A stretch of DNA of 64,000 nucleotides from positions 1 through 64,000 of the forward strand of contig JBGVGI010000054.1 in NCBI GenBank assembly GCA_045121595.1, in the 5' to 3' direction. Shown here one piece after another: positions 34,929-44,571 of the stretch. The notes under the pieces are model-generated. The model had not been told where the DNA came from and did not search any database. It worked only from the letters and a program-made list of their open reading frames with translations. This DNA comes from Fumia sp045121595. Lineage in GTDB: Bacteria > Bacillota > Clostridia > Oscillospirales > Ruminococcaceae. Each line of letters starts with the position of its first letter. The stretch's first letter is position 1. A program made the position numbers and the translations under genes.

Positions 34929-34957
34929 TTGAAATTTTATAAACTTTGTGCTATAAT
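34929..34957 (+). promoter_or_regulatory. Promoter of dnaA
   Basis: TTGAAA and TATAAT, 17 bp apart, directly after the inverted repeat, which could let DnaA repress its own gene. Confidence 0.8.
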
Positions 34958-35027
34958 TGTTATATTATATTTTTTAACTTAATTTTTTATTTATAAAGAG
35001 AAAAAGAAAAGGGAAAGGAGAAAATTT

Positions 35028-36413
35028 ATGCAGTCTTTTGCTGAAGTATTACAGCTTGTAAAAGAATATTTTCTTGAAAAAGTAAAAAACAATGAACTGA
35101 CGGAAACTGCTTATAATTGTTGGATTAAAAATATAGAACCAATACGTCTTGAAAATAATAAGGCAGTACTTTTTGTTCCTCATCATTTTCACAGAGATAT
35201 CTTAATGGAGCAGTACTATAAAAGAATTGAAGAAGCTTTTGAAGCAGTAATGGGATTCAAGCTTGAAATTGAAATTCTTACAGACAGTGATATAAAAGAG
35301 GCTCCTGTCAAAGAAGAAAAAGAAGAAACTACTCCCGTTTATGAACAAAAAACTCCCGAAAAAGAGAAAAAAGAAGAATTTCTTTCAGGAGATTATGAAT
35401 ATACCTTCGATAACTTTATTGTCGGAAGTAAAAATGAATTTGCATATACGGCATGTAAATCCGTAGCTATAAATCCAAATTCAAACGTTAAACCTTACAA
35501 TCCGCTTTTTATATATGGTCCGAGCGGACTTGGTAAAACTCATCTTCTTATGGCTATTAAAAATGAGGTTAAAAGACAAAATCCAAACCTCAATATAGTT
35601 TACATAAGCAGTGAAACTTTTACAAACGACTTGGTTTACGCTTTAGGTAATAAAACTATCAAGGATTTCCATTTAAAATATCGTCACGCAGATTTCTTTT
35701 TGATTGACGATATCCAGTTCTTATCAGGTAAAGACCGTTCACAGGAAGAATTTTTCCATACCTTTAACGAGCTTTACAAAGAAGGAAAACAAATAGTAAT
35801 TACCTCAGACCGTCCTCCAAAGGATATCAATATTCTTGAAGACAGACTTAAAAATCGTTTTGAATGGGGTCTTTTAGCTGATATTTCAACTCCCGACCTT
35901 GAAACGAGAATTGCTATTATCAAAAGAAAAGCTGAACTTTTACAGCTTGATATTCCTGATGACATTATTAATTTTATTGCAACAAAACTTAAAAATAACA
36001 TCCGTCAGCTCGAAGGTGCTGTAAAGAAAATGAAAGTTTACAGACTTCTTACCGGATCAGAACCTAATTTAAGTGTTGCACAAAACGTTATTAATGAAAT
36101 TCTTAATGATAATCAACCCCTGCCTATAACAATTGAAAAAATAATTGAAGAAGTTGGCAGAACTTATAACGTATCCCCTGAAGATATAAGATCAAACAAA
36201 CGAAGCGGTCCTATTTCCTGGGCAAGACAAGTTGCTATTTATATCGTTCGTGAAATAACCCAGACCTCTATGAAACAGATAGGTCAGGAATTTGGCGGAA
36301 GAGACCATACAACTATAGTTTACACTCTTAATAAAATAGAAGAACAGATTCAAAAAAATCCTCATGATAAAGGAATTATAGAAGATCTTATTAAAAATAT
36401 AAGAGATAAATAA
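35028..36413 (+). CDS. dnaA: Replication initiator DnaA
   Basis: 461 residues. Domain I (about 1-80), a short acidic/lysine linker rich in E and K, AAA+ domain III with Walker A GPSGLGKTH near residue 165 and Walker B FFLIDDIQF, and domain IV with the box-binding signature GGRDHTTIVYTL. Opens the origin and loads the helicase. AAAGGAG precedes the ATG. The DNA-contact motif is standard, although candidate boxes nearby deviate from TTATCCACA. Confidence 0.98.
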   Translation: MQSFAEVLQLVKEYFLEKVKNNELTETAYNCWIKNIEPIRLENNKAVLFVPHHFHRDILMEQYYKRIEEAFEAVMGFKLEIEILTDSDIKEAPVKEEKEETTPVYEQKTPEKEKKEEFLSGDYEYTFDNFIVGSKNEFAYTACKSVAINPNSNVKPYNPLFIYGPSGLGKTHLLMAIKNEVKRQNPNLNIVYISSETFTNDLVYALGNKTIKDFHLKYRHADFFLIDDIQFLSGKDRSQEEFFHTFNELYKEGKQIVITSDRPPKDINILEDRLKNRFEWGLLADISTPDLETRIAIIKRKAELLQLDIPDDIINFIATKLKNNIRQLEGAVKKMKVYRLLTGSEPNLSVAQNVINEILNDNQPLPITIEKIIEEVGRTYNVSPEDIRSNKRSGPISWARQVAIYIVREITQTSMKQIGQEFGGRDHTTIVYTLNKIEEQIQKNPHDKGIIEDLIKNIRDK

Positions 36414-36644
36414 TTTTCCACATTTTTTTCTTTTCCTTTCAACATTTTTCAACTTTTTATTTTAATTAAAAATTTTTTCCACATTTTTCAAAGTATTATA
36501 CAGAAAAACTTACAGATAATAAAAGGTTATAAATTAAGGAATAAAAGTATTTTTTAATCTTTTCAACTTTTTAGCACCCTCTACTATTACTACTATATTA
36601 TTTTTATATTTTATTTATATAAAAAATTTTCGAGGAGGCATATT
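36414..36644. other. Right part of oriC with unwinding element
   Basis: Candidate DnaA boxes on the plus strand: TTTTCCACA (36414-36422 and 36475-36483), CTTTCAACA (36436-36444), TTTTCAACT (36446-36454 and 36560-36568). After the last one come a GC cluster GCACCC (36574-36579) and the triplet run CTACTATTACTACTATA (36581-36597), equal to TAG repeats on the other strand. Box, GC cluster, DnaA-trio and AT-rich DNA is the order of the Bacillus basal unwinding system. The dnaN ribosome site follows. Confidence 0.75.
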
Positions 36645-37766
36645 ATGAAATTTATATGCGATAAATTAACACTTTGTGAAGCTGTAAATAACGTTTCACC
36701 TGCAGTATCAGGAAAATCTACAATGATGGCTCTGGAATGTGTACTGCTTAAATGTAAAGACAATAAACTTTCAGTAATCGGTTATAACCTTGAACTTGGT
36801 ATTACAAAAGAAATAGAAGTTCAGTCTTTTGCTGAAGGTGAAGTAATTTTAAATGCAAGACTTTTTGCTGATATTATCAACAAAATGCCTAACGTTGATC
36901 TTACTGTTACAACTGATGAAAAAATGCTCACTATTATTAAAGGTGGCGGAGCTCAGTTTACAATTTTAGGTATGAATGCAGAAGAATATCCTGAAATTCC
37001 CGTTATTTCCAAAGACCATGCTTTTTCAGTTGAAGGAAATGCTTTAAGAAGTATGATTTTCCAGACACTTTTTGCAGTTTCAGTTGATACTTCTACTCCC
37101 GTTTTAACAGGTACTTTGTTTGAAGTGAAAGATGGATATTTAAATCTTGTTTCTGTTGACGGATGCCGTCTTGCAGTAAGAAAAGAAAAAGTAAACTTTA
37201 ATGAAGACGTTCGTTTTATCGTTCCTGGTAAAACTCTTTCTGAACTCTTAAAACTTACAGGTAAATATCTTACAGATGCAGAAGAAACTCCTATTATGAT
37301 AAGTGTAGGAAGTAAACATATAGTATTTGAATGCAACGGTTATCACGTTATTTCAAGACTTCTTGACGGTGAATTTATTGATTATAACGCAGCTATTCCA
37401 AAAGAAGCAAAAACAACCATAATAGTTAATACAAGAGAATTTTTAGAAAGTATTAACCGAGCTTCAATTATTATAAACGATAAAGTTAAAAATCCTATAA
37501 AAGCAGTATTTGAAGATAATTTCGTTACTATTTCATGTGAAACTTCTATGGGTAAAGTAAGTGATTCTTTAACTCTTAATATGACAGGTGAAAAAGTAAA
37601 AATCGGATTTAACAACAAATATATGACAGATGCTTTAAAAGCAAGTGAACTTGATCAGGTTAAAATTGAAATTAACAGCGCATTTTCTCCTATTAAAATT
37701 ACTCCTTTGGAAGGCGATAACTTTATTTTCCTCGTTATGCCTATGAGACTTAAAGATGAAAATTGA
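36645..37766 (+). CDS. dnaN: DNA polymerase III beta subunit (sliding clamp)
   Basis: 373 residues, three clamp domains, ending in the conserved LVMPMRL. It holds polymerase on DNA. A GGAGG site lies within CGAGGAGGCAT. It overlaps the next gene by 11 bases. Confidence 0.97.
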   Translation: MKFICDKLTLCEAVNNVSPAVSGKSTMMALECVLLKCKDNKLSVIGYNLELGITKEIEVQSFAEGEVILNARLFADIINKMPNVDLTVTTDEKMLTIIKGGGAQFTILGMNAEEYPEIPVISKDHAFSVEGNALRSMIFQTLFAVSVDTSTPVLTGTLFEVKDGYLNLVSVDGCRLAVRKEKVNFNEDVRFIVPGKTLSELLKLTGKYLTDAEETPIMISVGSKHIVFECNGYHVISRLLDGEFIDYNAAIPKEAKTTIIVNTREFLESINRASIIINDKVKNPIKAVFEDNFVTISCETSMGKVSDSLTLNMTGEKVKIGFNNKYMTDALKASELDQVKIEINSAFSPIKITPLEGDNFIFLVMPMRLKDEN

Positions 37767-37968
37767 AGAAATTAAAATAAAAACCGAATTTATTAAACTT
37801 GATCAATTTTTAAAATTCTGCGGAATGGCAGAAACAGGCGGACATGCAAAAGAAATTGTTGCTGAAGGTGTAGTTTTTGTAAATGGTGAGCTCTGTTTAC
37901 AAAGAGGAAAAAAATTACGTCCAGGTGACGAAGTTGTTGTTGATGATTATAAAATTCTTGTAAAATAA
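37756..37968 (+). CDS. S4-domain RNA-binding protein (YaaA type)
   Basis: 70 residues, an S4-like fold: IKLDQFLKFCGMAETGGHAK followed by GVVFVNGELCLQRGKKLRPGD. The position between dnaN and recF is that of Bacillus yaaA (RlbA), which is thought to act in ribosome assembly. It begins inside dnaN (ATG at 37756), so translation is coupled. Confidence 0.93.
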   Translation: MKIEEIKIKTEFIKLDQFLKFCGMAETGGHAKEIVAEGVVFVNGELCLQRGKKLRPGDEVVVDDYKILVK

Positions 37969-37986
37969 AAGGAGGATGTGCGTTTT

Positions 37987-39105
37987 ATGAAAATCGAAAA
38001 ACTTGAGATAAATGATTTTCGTAATATAAATTACGCACTTATTTCTCCTCATGAAAACGTTAATATAATCTATGGGCAAAATGCTCAGGGAAAAACTAAT
38101 TTACTTGAATCAATTTATATTTTAAGTGGTAATAAAAGCTTTAAAGGTGCAAAAGAAGTCCAGATGATTAATTTTGATAAAGATTTTTTTAAAATTGATA
38201 TGGACTTTTCCGATAAAGAGAGAATACAAAATATAAAATATGTTTCAGGTGAAAAAAGAAAAATAACTTTAAATAACGTTCCTTTAAAATCTCTTTCTGA
38301 TCTTTCAGGTGAGTTTTACTGTGTTGTATTTAATCCTGATGATCTTGAAATAGTAAAGGGGAGTCCTTCTGAAAGAAGAACTTTCTTAGATAATGCCATA
38401 GCTCAGATAAAACCTGTATATGGTAAATATTTAAGACAATACGAGGATATTATTGAGCAGAGAAACGTTCTTTTAAAGGAAATAAGAAATAGAAATTATC
38501 CACCTGAAATGCTTGACGTATGGGATATACAACTTGCAAAGCTCGGTACGATAATTACTATTTTAAGAAATGATTATATTGATAAACTTAATCTTGTAAG
38601 TAAAAAAATATATTCGGGAATTTCAGAAGGTAAGGAAAAAATCGAAATAAAATACTGTTCTACAATTTATACTGATAGTAAAAAATGTAAAGTTTATTCC
38701 GATGAGTTAATTAGTGAATATCAAAAAAACCTCGAAGAATCAAGGGATGAAGACATACGACTTAAAATTACTACCAAAGGTATACATCGAGATGATTTTG
38801 ATATAACAATAAATGATATTTCGGCAAAACAGTATGGTTCACAAGGTCAGCAGAGAAGTTGTGCAATAACTTTAAAGCTTTCCGAGGCATCAATTTTAAA
38901 AAATATTACGGGGGAAGATCCTGTAATTTTGCTTGATGACGTAATGAGTGAGCTTGACAGTAAAAGACAGAATTATATCTTGAATAAAGTAAAAAACTTT
39001 CAGGTTTTTATAACCTGCTGTGATATTTCAAATACACTTAAACTCAAAGAAGGAAAAGTTTTTCTTGTAGAAAACGGCACCTTTACTGAGAAAGAGGAAA
39101 GATAA
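37987..39105 (+). CDS. recF: DNA repair and replication protein RecF
   Basis: 372 residues, SMC-like ATPase with Walker A GQNAQGKTNLLESI near residue 31, a signature segment (QYGSQGQQRS) and Walker B ILLDDVMSELD. It loads RecA at gaps with RecO and RecR. The start is the ATG at 37987, ten bases after AGGAGG; a GTG at 37978 is possible. Confidence 0.96.
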   Translation: MKIEKLEINDFRNINYALISPHENVNIIYGQNAQGKTNLLESIYILSGNKSFKGAKEVQMINFDKDFFKIDMDFSDKERIQNIKYVSGEKRKITLNNVPLKSLSDLSGEFYCVVFNPDDLEIVKGSPSERRTFLDNAIAQIKPVYGKYLRQYEDIIEQRNVLLKEIRNRNYPPEMLDVWDIQLAKLGTIITILRNDYIDKLNLVSKKIYSGISEGKEKIEIKYCSTIYTDSKKCKVYSDELISEYQKNLEESRDEDIRLKITTKGIHRDDFDITINDISAKQYGSQGQQRSCAITLKLSEASILKNITGEDPVILLDDVMSELDSKRQNYILNKVKNFQVFITCCDISNTLKLKEGKVFLVENGTFTEKEER

Positions 39106-39106
39106 A

Positions 39107-39364
39107 ATGTATTTACACGTTGGAAATGACGTAGTAATACGTCATAAAGATATTATAGGAATTTTTGATCTTGAAAACACTTCGGTATCTAAATATACCA
39201 AGGAATATTTAAGGTCAAATGAAAAAGGAAGAAAGGTTATAACGGTGACTCAGGATATTCCAAAATCATTTGTTGTAACTATGGATGAAACAAAAAAGGA
39301 AAAAATTTATCTGTCTCTTTTGGCGCCACGAACACTCAAAAAACGCTGGGAAGAAATGGAATAA
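39107..39364 (+). CDS. remB: RemB/DUF370 regulator
   Basis: 85 residues: MYLHVGNDVVIRHKDIIGIF at the start and SLLAPRTLKKRW near the end. Same family and same place (between recF and gyrB) as Bacillus remB (yaaB), linked to extracellular matrix control; its paralogue RemA is a DNA-binding ring. The start is two bases after the recF stop. Confidence 0.9.
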   Translation: MYLHVGNDVVIRHKDIIGIFDLENTSVSKYTKEYLRSNEKGRKVITVTQDIPKSFVVTMDETKKEKIYLSLLAPRTLKKRWEEME

Positions 39365-39385
39365 AAGAAAATGGAGGATATGGTT

Positions 39386-41314
39386 GTGAGTAATAAACCT
39401 CTTACAGAAAATTATGACGAAAGTCAAATTCAGGTCCTTGAAGGGCTTGAAGCGGTAAGAAAAAGACCCGGTATGTATATCGGTTCAACCGGACCGAGCG
39501 GATTGCACCACTTAGTTTACGAAATTGTGGATAATGCAATTGACGAAGCTTTGGCAGGATATTGTACCGAGATTACCGTTGATATTTTAGAAGGAAATAT
39601 TATACGAGTTGTAGATAATGGTCGTGGTATTCCTGTTGGTATTCATCCAAAGGAAGGTATTTCGGCTGCTACAGTTGTATATACAATTCTCCATGCCGGT
39701 GGTAAATTCGGCGGTGGCGGATACAAAGTATCAGGCGGTTTGCACGGCGTAGGTGCGTCTGTTGTTAACGCTTTGAGTGAAAGTCTTGACCTTACTGTTT
39801 ATAACGGCGAAAATATCTATTTCCAGCATTTTGAAAGAGGTAAATATACAGAGCAAATTAAAATTGTCGGCGATACCAGTAAAACAGGTACTGAGGTTGT
39901 ATTTAAACCTGATGCTGAAATTTTTGAAACAACCGTATTTGAATATGAAATTTTGCAGACCAGACTTCGTGAACAGGCTTTTCTTAACGCAGGTATCAAA
40001 ATTGTTTTGAGTGACTTAAGAGATAGCGAAAATCCCGTATCAGAAGAATTTTTCTATGAAGGCGGTATAAGAAGTTTCGTTGAGCATCTTAATAAAAATA
40101 AAGAAACCATTCACGATGAACCGATTTATTTCTATAAAGAAGAAAATGGTGCGGTGGCAGAGGTTGCTTTCCAGTATAATGACGGATATTACGAAAATAT
40201 AAAATCTTTCGCAAACAATATCCATACCATTGATGGTGGTACTCATGAAACAGGTTTTAAAAATGCATTGACACGTGTATTCAATGATTACGGAAGACGT
40301 CATAAGATTTTAAAAGATAACGATGCAAATCTTACAGGTGACGACGTAAGAGAAGGTATTACGGCAATCGTCAGTGTTAAACTTACTAACTGTGAGTTTG
40401 AAGGTCAGACAAAGGGTAAACTCGGTAATACCGAAGCAAGACCTTTAGTTGACAGTCTTGTATTTGAAGGACTTAACACTTATTTTGAAGAAAATCCTGC
40501 AATTGCAAAAGCAATTTTTGATAAAACACTTTTGGCACAACGTGCAAGAGAAGCTGCAAGAAAAGCAAAAGAGTTAACCCGAAGAAAAGACTCTATGGAT
40601 TCAATAGGACTTCCCGGTAAACTTGCTGATTGTACTTCCCGTGATAATACGATGACAGAGCTTTACATCGTCGAAGGTGACTCTGCGGGTGGTTCTGCAA
40701 AGAGCGGTCGTGACCGTTCTTTCCAGGCAATTTTATCTCTTTGGGGTAAAATGCTTAACGTTGAAAAGGCAAGACTTGACAAAGTTTACGGAAATGAAAA
40801 ACTTATGCCTGTTGTTGCGGCTATTGGATGCGGAATCGGTGATGACATTGATATAACAAAAATCCGTTACGGAAAAGTTATTATTATGGCCGATGCCGAC
40901 GTCGACGGATCTCATATCAGAACTTTGCTTTTAACTTTCTTCTTCCGTTATATGCGTCCTTTGATTGAACACGGACATATTTATTTCGCACAGCCTCCGC
41001 TTTATAAGATTTTCAGAGGTCAGAAGGTAAGATACGCTTTCTCCGACGAGGAAAGAGATGCATATATCCTTGAACTTTCCGGCGAAAACAATGCAAAAGT
41101 TGAAGTTCAGCGCTATAAAGGTCTTGGTGAGATGAACCCCGATCAGCTTTGGGAAACTACTATGGACCCCGCAAACAGAACACTTATCAAGGTTGAGCTT
41201 GATGATGCTATCAGAGCGGATGAAACTTTCTCAATGCTTATGGGTGACCAGGTTGAACCTCGTCGTGAGTTTATCGAAAAGAATGCGAAATTCGTTAAGA
41301 ATCTCGACGTATAA
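39386..41314 (+). CDS. gyrB: DNA gyrase subunit B
   Basis: ATPase subunit of gyrase. About 642 residues from the GTG at 39386, eight bases behind GGAGG; the ATG at 39371 overlaps that site and gives five extra residues. GHKL ATPase motifs VDNAIDEALAG, DNGRGIPVG and GGLHGVGASVVNAL, TOPRIM with EGDSAGGSAKSGRDR and DADVDGSHI, and the RYKGLGEMNPDQLWETTMDP block are intact. Confidence 0.98.
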   Translation: MSNKPLTENYDESQIQVLEGLEAVRKRPGMYIGSTGPSGLHHLVYEIVDNAIDEALAGYCTEITVDILEGNIIRVVDNGRGIPVGIHPKEGISAATVVYTILHAGGKFGGGGYKVSGGLHGVGASVVNALSESLDLTVYNGENIYFQHFERGKYTEQIKIVGDTSKTGTEVVFKPDAEIFETTVFEYEILQTRLREQAFLNAGIKIVLSDLRDSENPVSEEFFYEGGIRSFVEHLNKNKETIHDEPIYFYKEENGAVAEVAFQYNDGYYENIKSFANNIHTIDGGTHETGFKNALTRVFNDYGRRHKILKDNDANLTGDDVREGITAIVSVKLTNCEFEGQTKGKLGNTEARPLVDSLVFEGLNTYFEENPAIAKAIFDKTLLAQRAREAARKAKELTRRKDSMDSIGLPGKLADCTSRDNTMTELYIVEGDSAGGSAKSGRDRSFQAILSLWGKMLNVEKARLDKVYGNEKLMPVVAAIGCGIGDDIDITKIRYGKVIIMADADVDGSHIRTLLLTFFFRYMRPLIEHGHIYFAQPPLYKIFRGQKVRYAFSDEERDAYILELSGENNAKVEVQRYKGLGEMNPDQLWETTMDPANRTLIKVELDDAIRADETFSMLMGDQVEPRREFIEKNAKFVKNLDV

Positions 41315-41325
41315 GGAGAAAAGAT

Positions 41326-41991
41326 ATGTCAGAAAATAATGAAATTTTACAGACCGAAGAGGTTGAAAAAGAAAATATAGTGACATCTCAGGGCCTTGAC
41401 GCCGAGCAGTATGACGTTGCAAAACCTTCCGTAGAAGGCGAAAAGGTTTATGAGGAAGACGGGCTTTCAGGTATTGAAATCAAATACGATTTAAAAGGTG
41501 ACGATGTAAGAAAAGCTCTTAAAATTTTCCAGAAAAGAACGATTTATAAGAAAAATCTTATTTATACCATTGTACTTATTATTCTTTTTGCACTTTACAT
41601 AAGACAGATGTTTAACGACCCTGCAAACAATATGGCAAAAATAATGGCACCTTTGTGTGTTGCTATTATCTGCTTTATCTGGTATACACCCAAAAAGCAT
41701 ATTAAAAAAATGGCAGAGGGTGCAGATTTAAGTACAGACATCTTTACAATTGAGATTTGTGAAGAAGGTATCTTGCTTAAAGAAGAAAAAGGTAAATTTC
41801 TGGTTTCTTACAATAAGCCTACAACAAAATGTATCGAGCTTGACACAGTGTTCGTTATTTTTGTAAGTGACAAGCAGATATTTGCAGTTCCAAAACGTTG
41901 TATTGAAGAAGAAAAAATAGAAAAAGTAAGAAATCTCTTAAAAAATGGTTTAAAAGAGAAATACGAAGTTATCATTCAGGAGGAAAAGTAA
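41326..41991 (+). CDS. Membrane protein with YcxB-like domain
   Basis: 221 residues. An acidic soluble N-terminus (about 1-75), two adjacent membrane segments (about 77-93 and 105-122), and a C-terminal beta-rich part (FTIEICEEGILLKEEKGKF to VFVIFVSDKQIFAVPKR) that looks like the YcxB-like C-terminal domain (PF14317). No enzymatic motif. It sits between gyrB and gyrA with gaps of 11 and 0 bp, so it is co-translated with gyrase. A role in gyrase biology is not implied. Confidence 0.75.
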   Translation: MSENNEILQTEEVEKENIVTSQGLDAEQYDVAKPSVEGEKVYEEDGLSGIEIKYDLKGDDVRKALKIFQKRTIYKKNLIYTIVLIILFALYIRQMFNDPANNMAKIMAPLCVAIICFIWYTPKKHIKKMAEGADLSTDIFTIEICEEGILLKEEKGKFLVSYNKPTTKCIELDTVFVIFVSDKQIFAVPKRCIEEEKIEKVRNLLKNGLKEKYEVIIQEEK

Positions 41992-44490
41992 GTGGCACAC
42001 GAGGCAAAAAATTTCGATGGTACCAAAATATTAACCGTCGATCTCGATAAAGAAATGCGAAAGTCCTACCTTGACTACTCAATGTCTGTTATCGTAGGAC
42101 GTGCTCTCCCCGACGTCCGCGACGGTCTTAAACCCGTTCATCGACGTATTCTTTACACAATGTATGAAAATGGTCTTACCCCTGATAAGGCGTTCCGTAA
42201 ATCTGTTGATACCGTAGGTTCGGTACTTGCTAAGTACCATCCTCATGGTGACGCAGCAGTTTACGATGCTATGGTAAGACTTGCTCAGGATTTCTCAATG
42301 AGATATCCTCTCATTAAAGGTCAGGGTAACTTCGGTAATATCGACGGTGACCCGCCTGCAGCTTACCGTTATACGGAAGCAAAAATGGCAAAAATGGCAG
42401 TACATATGCTTACAGACATCGAAAAGGAAACAGTTGACTGGCAGCCTAACTTCGATGACCGTATTCCTGAACCTACAGTTCTTACCTCCCGTTTCCCGAA
42501 CCTTTTGGTGAACGGTTCTACCGGTATTGCCGTAGGTATGGCTACAAATATTCCTCCTCATAACCTAAATGAGGTTGTCGATGCAATTTTAGCACTTATT
42601 AAAAATCCCGAGCTCACCTTTGAAGAACTTATGGAGCACATTAAAGGTCCCGACTTCCCCACAGGCGGTATTATTATGGGAAGAAGCGGTATCCGTGCTG
42701 CATATTCTACAGGACGAGGTAAAATTACTCTTCGTGCAAAAGCAGAAATCGAAGAAGACAACAAAGGTAAGAGCAGTATCGTAATTACCGAAATTCCCTA
42801 TATGATTAACAAAACCCGTATCGTTGAGGGAATTGCAGAGCTTGTTAAGAATAAACGTATTGATGGCATTTCTTATATCCGTGATGAGTCCGACCGTGAA
42901 GGTATGCGCCTTGTTCTGGAACTTAAACGTGATGCTATTCCTCAGGTTGTATTAAATCAGCTTTATAAGTACAGTTCTTTGCAGGAAACAGTCGGCGTTA
43001 TTATGCTTGCACTCGTTGACAATCAGCCGAAAATCCTTACTTTGAAGGAAATGCTTACACATTACATTGACTTCCAGGGTCAGGTTATTACAAGAAGAAC
43101 TCAGTACGACCTCAAAAAAGCTCAGGAAAGAGCACATATTTTAGAAGGTTTGAAGGTTGCACTTGACTTTATTGACGAAGTTATTGCAATTTTGAGAAAT
43201 TCCAAAACTATTCCCGAAGGTAAACAGGCGCTCATTGACCGCTTTGAACTTTCTGATGCACAGGCAACCGCTATCGTTGCTATGCGTTTGGGACAGCTCA
43301 CAGGTCTTGAACGTTCAAAAATTGAGGAAGATCTGGAAGAATTAAATTCTAAAATCAAAGAATACGAAACTATCCTCAGTGATTACAAATACGTTTTGGA
43401 AATTCTTGAAAAAGAACTTACTGAAATCCGTGATAAATTTGGTGATGAACGCCGTACGGAAATTCAGGCTGTCAGCGGTGACGTTGATATTGAAGACCTC
43501 ATTCCCGAGGAAGACTGTGTTATCACTCTTACTCATTTCGGTTACGTTAAACGTCAGCCCAGTGATGTATATAAGATTCAGAAGCGTGGCGGACGCGGTG
43601 TTTCTGGTATGAAGCAACGTGACGAGGACTTTGTCGAAGAACTCTTTATCGCATCAAGCCACGATAACATTCTTTTCCTTACAAATAAAGGAAGAATGTT
43701 TAAACTTAAATGTTACGAAATTCCTGAGGGAAGCCGTACTTCAAGGGGTATGAATATCGTAAACCTTCTGGCACTTGCTCCTGAAGAAAAGGTAACTTCT
43801 CTCCTTAAAATCAAGGATTTCGACCCTGACCATTACGTTGTTATGGTTACAAAAGAGGGTATCATCAAGAGAACACCTCTCGATTCATATAAGAATATCC
43901 GCAGAAGCGGTCTTATCGCTATCGGTCTTAAAGAAGAAGACGAGCTTTCATGGGTAGAACTTACAGATGGTAATGCAGAGCTTTTGGTTGCTACCAGAAA
44001 TGGTATGGCAATCAGGTTCAGTGAAAACGACGTAAGACCTATGTCACGTATTGCGTCAGGCGTTAAGGCTATTCGCCTTAAAGAAGATGACAGAGTAGTC
44101 GGAATGGCTCAGCTTGCCGACGGAATGACGGTTATGACAGTTACCGATAACGGTCAGGGAAGAAGAACTCCCGCTGAGGATTATCCTCTCCAGAGCCGTC
44201 ACGGTAAAGGTAAGATTAACTACAAGGTTAACGACGTAAAAGGTCATGTCTGCGGTGTTAAGGTTGTAAGTGATGAAGATGACCTCATTTTGATTTCAAA
44301 TGAAGGCATTATCATCAGAATTGCCGTTAAAGACGTTAACACAATGTCAAGATACGCTTCGGGTGTAAGAGTAATGCGTCTGGGTGAAAACGACAGTGTT
44401 GTTACTTTTGCAAGAGCGGAACACGTTGAAGAGGAAGAACTTCCCGAGGGTGAAGCTGAAGAAACAACTGAAGCAGTAACCGAAGAATAA
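41992..44490 (+). CDS. gyrA: DNA gyrase subunit A
   Basis: 832 residues from a GTG at 41992 behind AGGAGG. Catalytic tyrosine in AAYRYTEAKMA (near 123), the RPALPDVRDGLKPVHRR-type opening (here GRALPDVRDG), and a beta-pinwheel C-terminal domain with a GyrA box in QKRGGRGVSG. The acidic tail (EEEELPEGEAEETTEAV) is common. Residues around 80-90 (HPHGDAAVYDAMVRLAQDF) show the quinolone-determining loop with Ala and Asp/Glu-type positions; resistance cannot be inferred. Confidence 0.98.
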   Translation: MAHEAKNFDGTKILTVDLDKEMRKSYLDYSMSVIVGRALPDVRDGLKPVHRRILYTMYENGLTPDKAFRKSVDTVGSVLAKYHPHGDAAVYDAMVRLAQDFSMRYPLIKGQGNFGNIDGDPPAAYRYTEAKMAKMAVHMLTDIEKETVDWQPNFDDRIPEPTVLTSRFPNLLVNGSTGIAVGMATNIPPHNLNEVVDAILALIKNPELTFEELMEHIKGPDFPTGGIIMGRSGIRAAYSTGRGKITLRAKAEIEEDNKGKSSIVITEIPYMINKTRIVEGIAELVKNKRIDGISYIRDESDREGMRLVLELKRDAIPQVVLNQLYKYSSLQETVGVIMLALVDNQPKILTLKEMLTHYIDFQGQVITRRTQYDLKKAQERAHILEGLKVALDFIDEVIAILRNSKTIPEGKQALIDRFELSDAQATAIVAMRLGQLTGLERSKIEEDLEELNSKIKEYETILSDYKYVLEILEKELTEIRDKFGDERRTEIQAVSGDVDIEDLIPEEDCVITLTHFGYVKRQPSDVYKIQKRGGRGVSGMKQRDEDFVEELFIASSHDNILFLTNKGRMFKLKCYEIPEGSRTSRGMNIVNLLALAPEEKVTSLLKIKDFDPDHYVVMVTKEGIIKRTPLDSYKNIRRSGLIAIGLKEEDELSWVELTDGNAELLVATRNGMAIRFSENDVRPMSRIASGVKAIRLKEDDRVVGMAQLADGMTVMTVTDNGQGRRTPAEDYPLQSRHGKGKINYKVNDVKGHVCGVKVVSDEDDLILISNEGIIIRIAVKDVNTMSRYASGVRVMRLGENDSVVTFARAEHVEEEELPEGEAEETTEAVTEE

Positions 44491-44494
44491 ATAT

Positions 44495-44526
44495 AAAAGC
44501 TGACGGATTTCCGTCAGCTTTTGTTT
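44495..44526 (+). terminator. Terminator after gyrA
   Basis: AAAAGCTGACGG and its complement close a four-base loop and end in TTTTGTTTT. Confidence 0.9.
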
Positions 44527-44532
44527 TAAATT

Positions 44533-44571
44533 AAAAATCCCCTTAATATACTGTTTTAAAGGGGGATTTTT
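44533..44571 (+). promoter_or_regulatory. Hairpin covering the deacetylase-like ribosome site
   Basis: AAAAATCCCCTTAA (44533-44546) can pair with TTAAAGGGGGATTTTT (44556-44571) with a bulge. The right arm contains the AAAGGGGG ribosome site and ends next to the ATG. Being a stem with a T run, it could also act as a second terminator, which would abolish expression. Confidence 0.55.
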
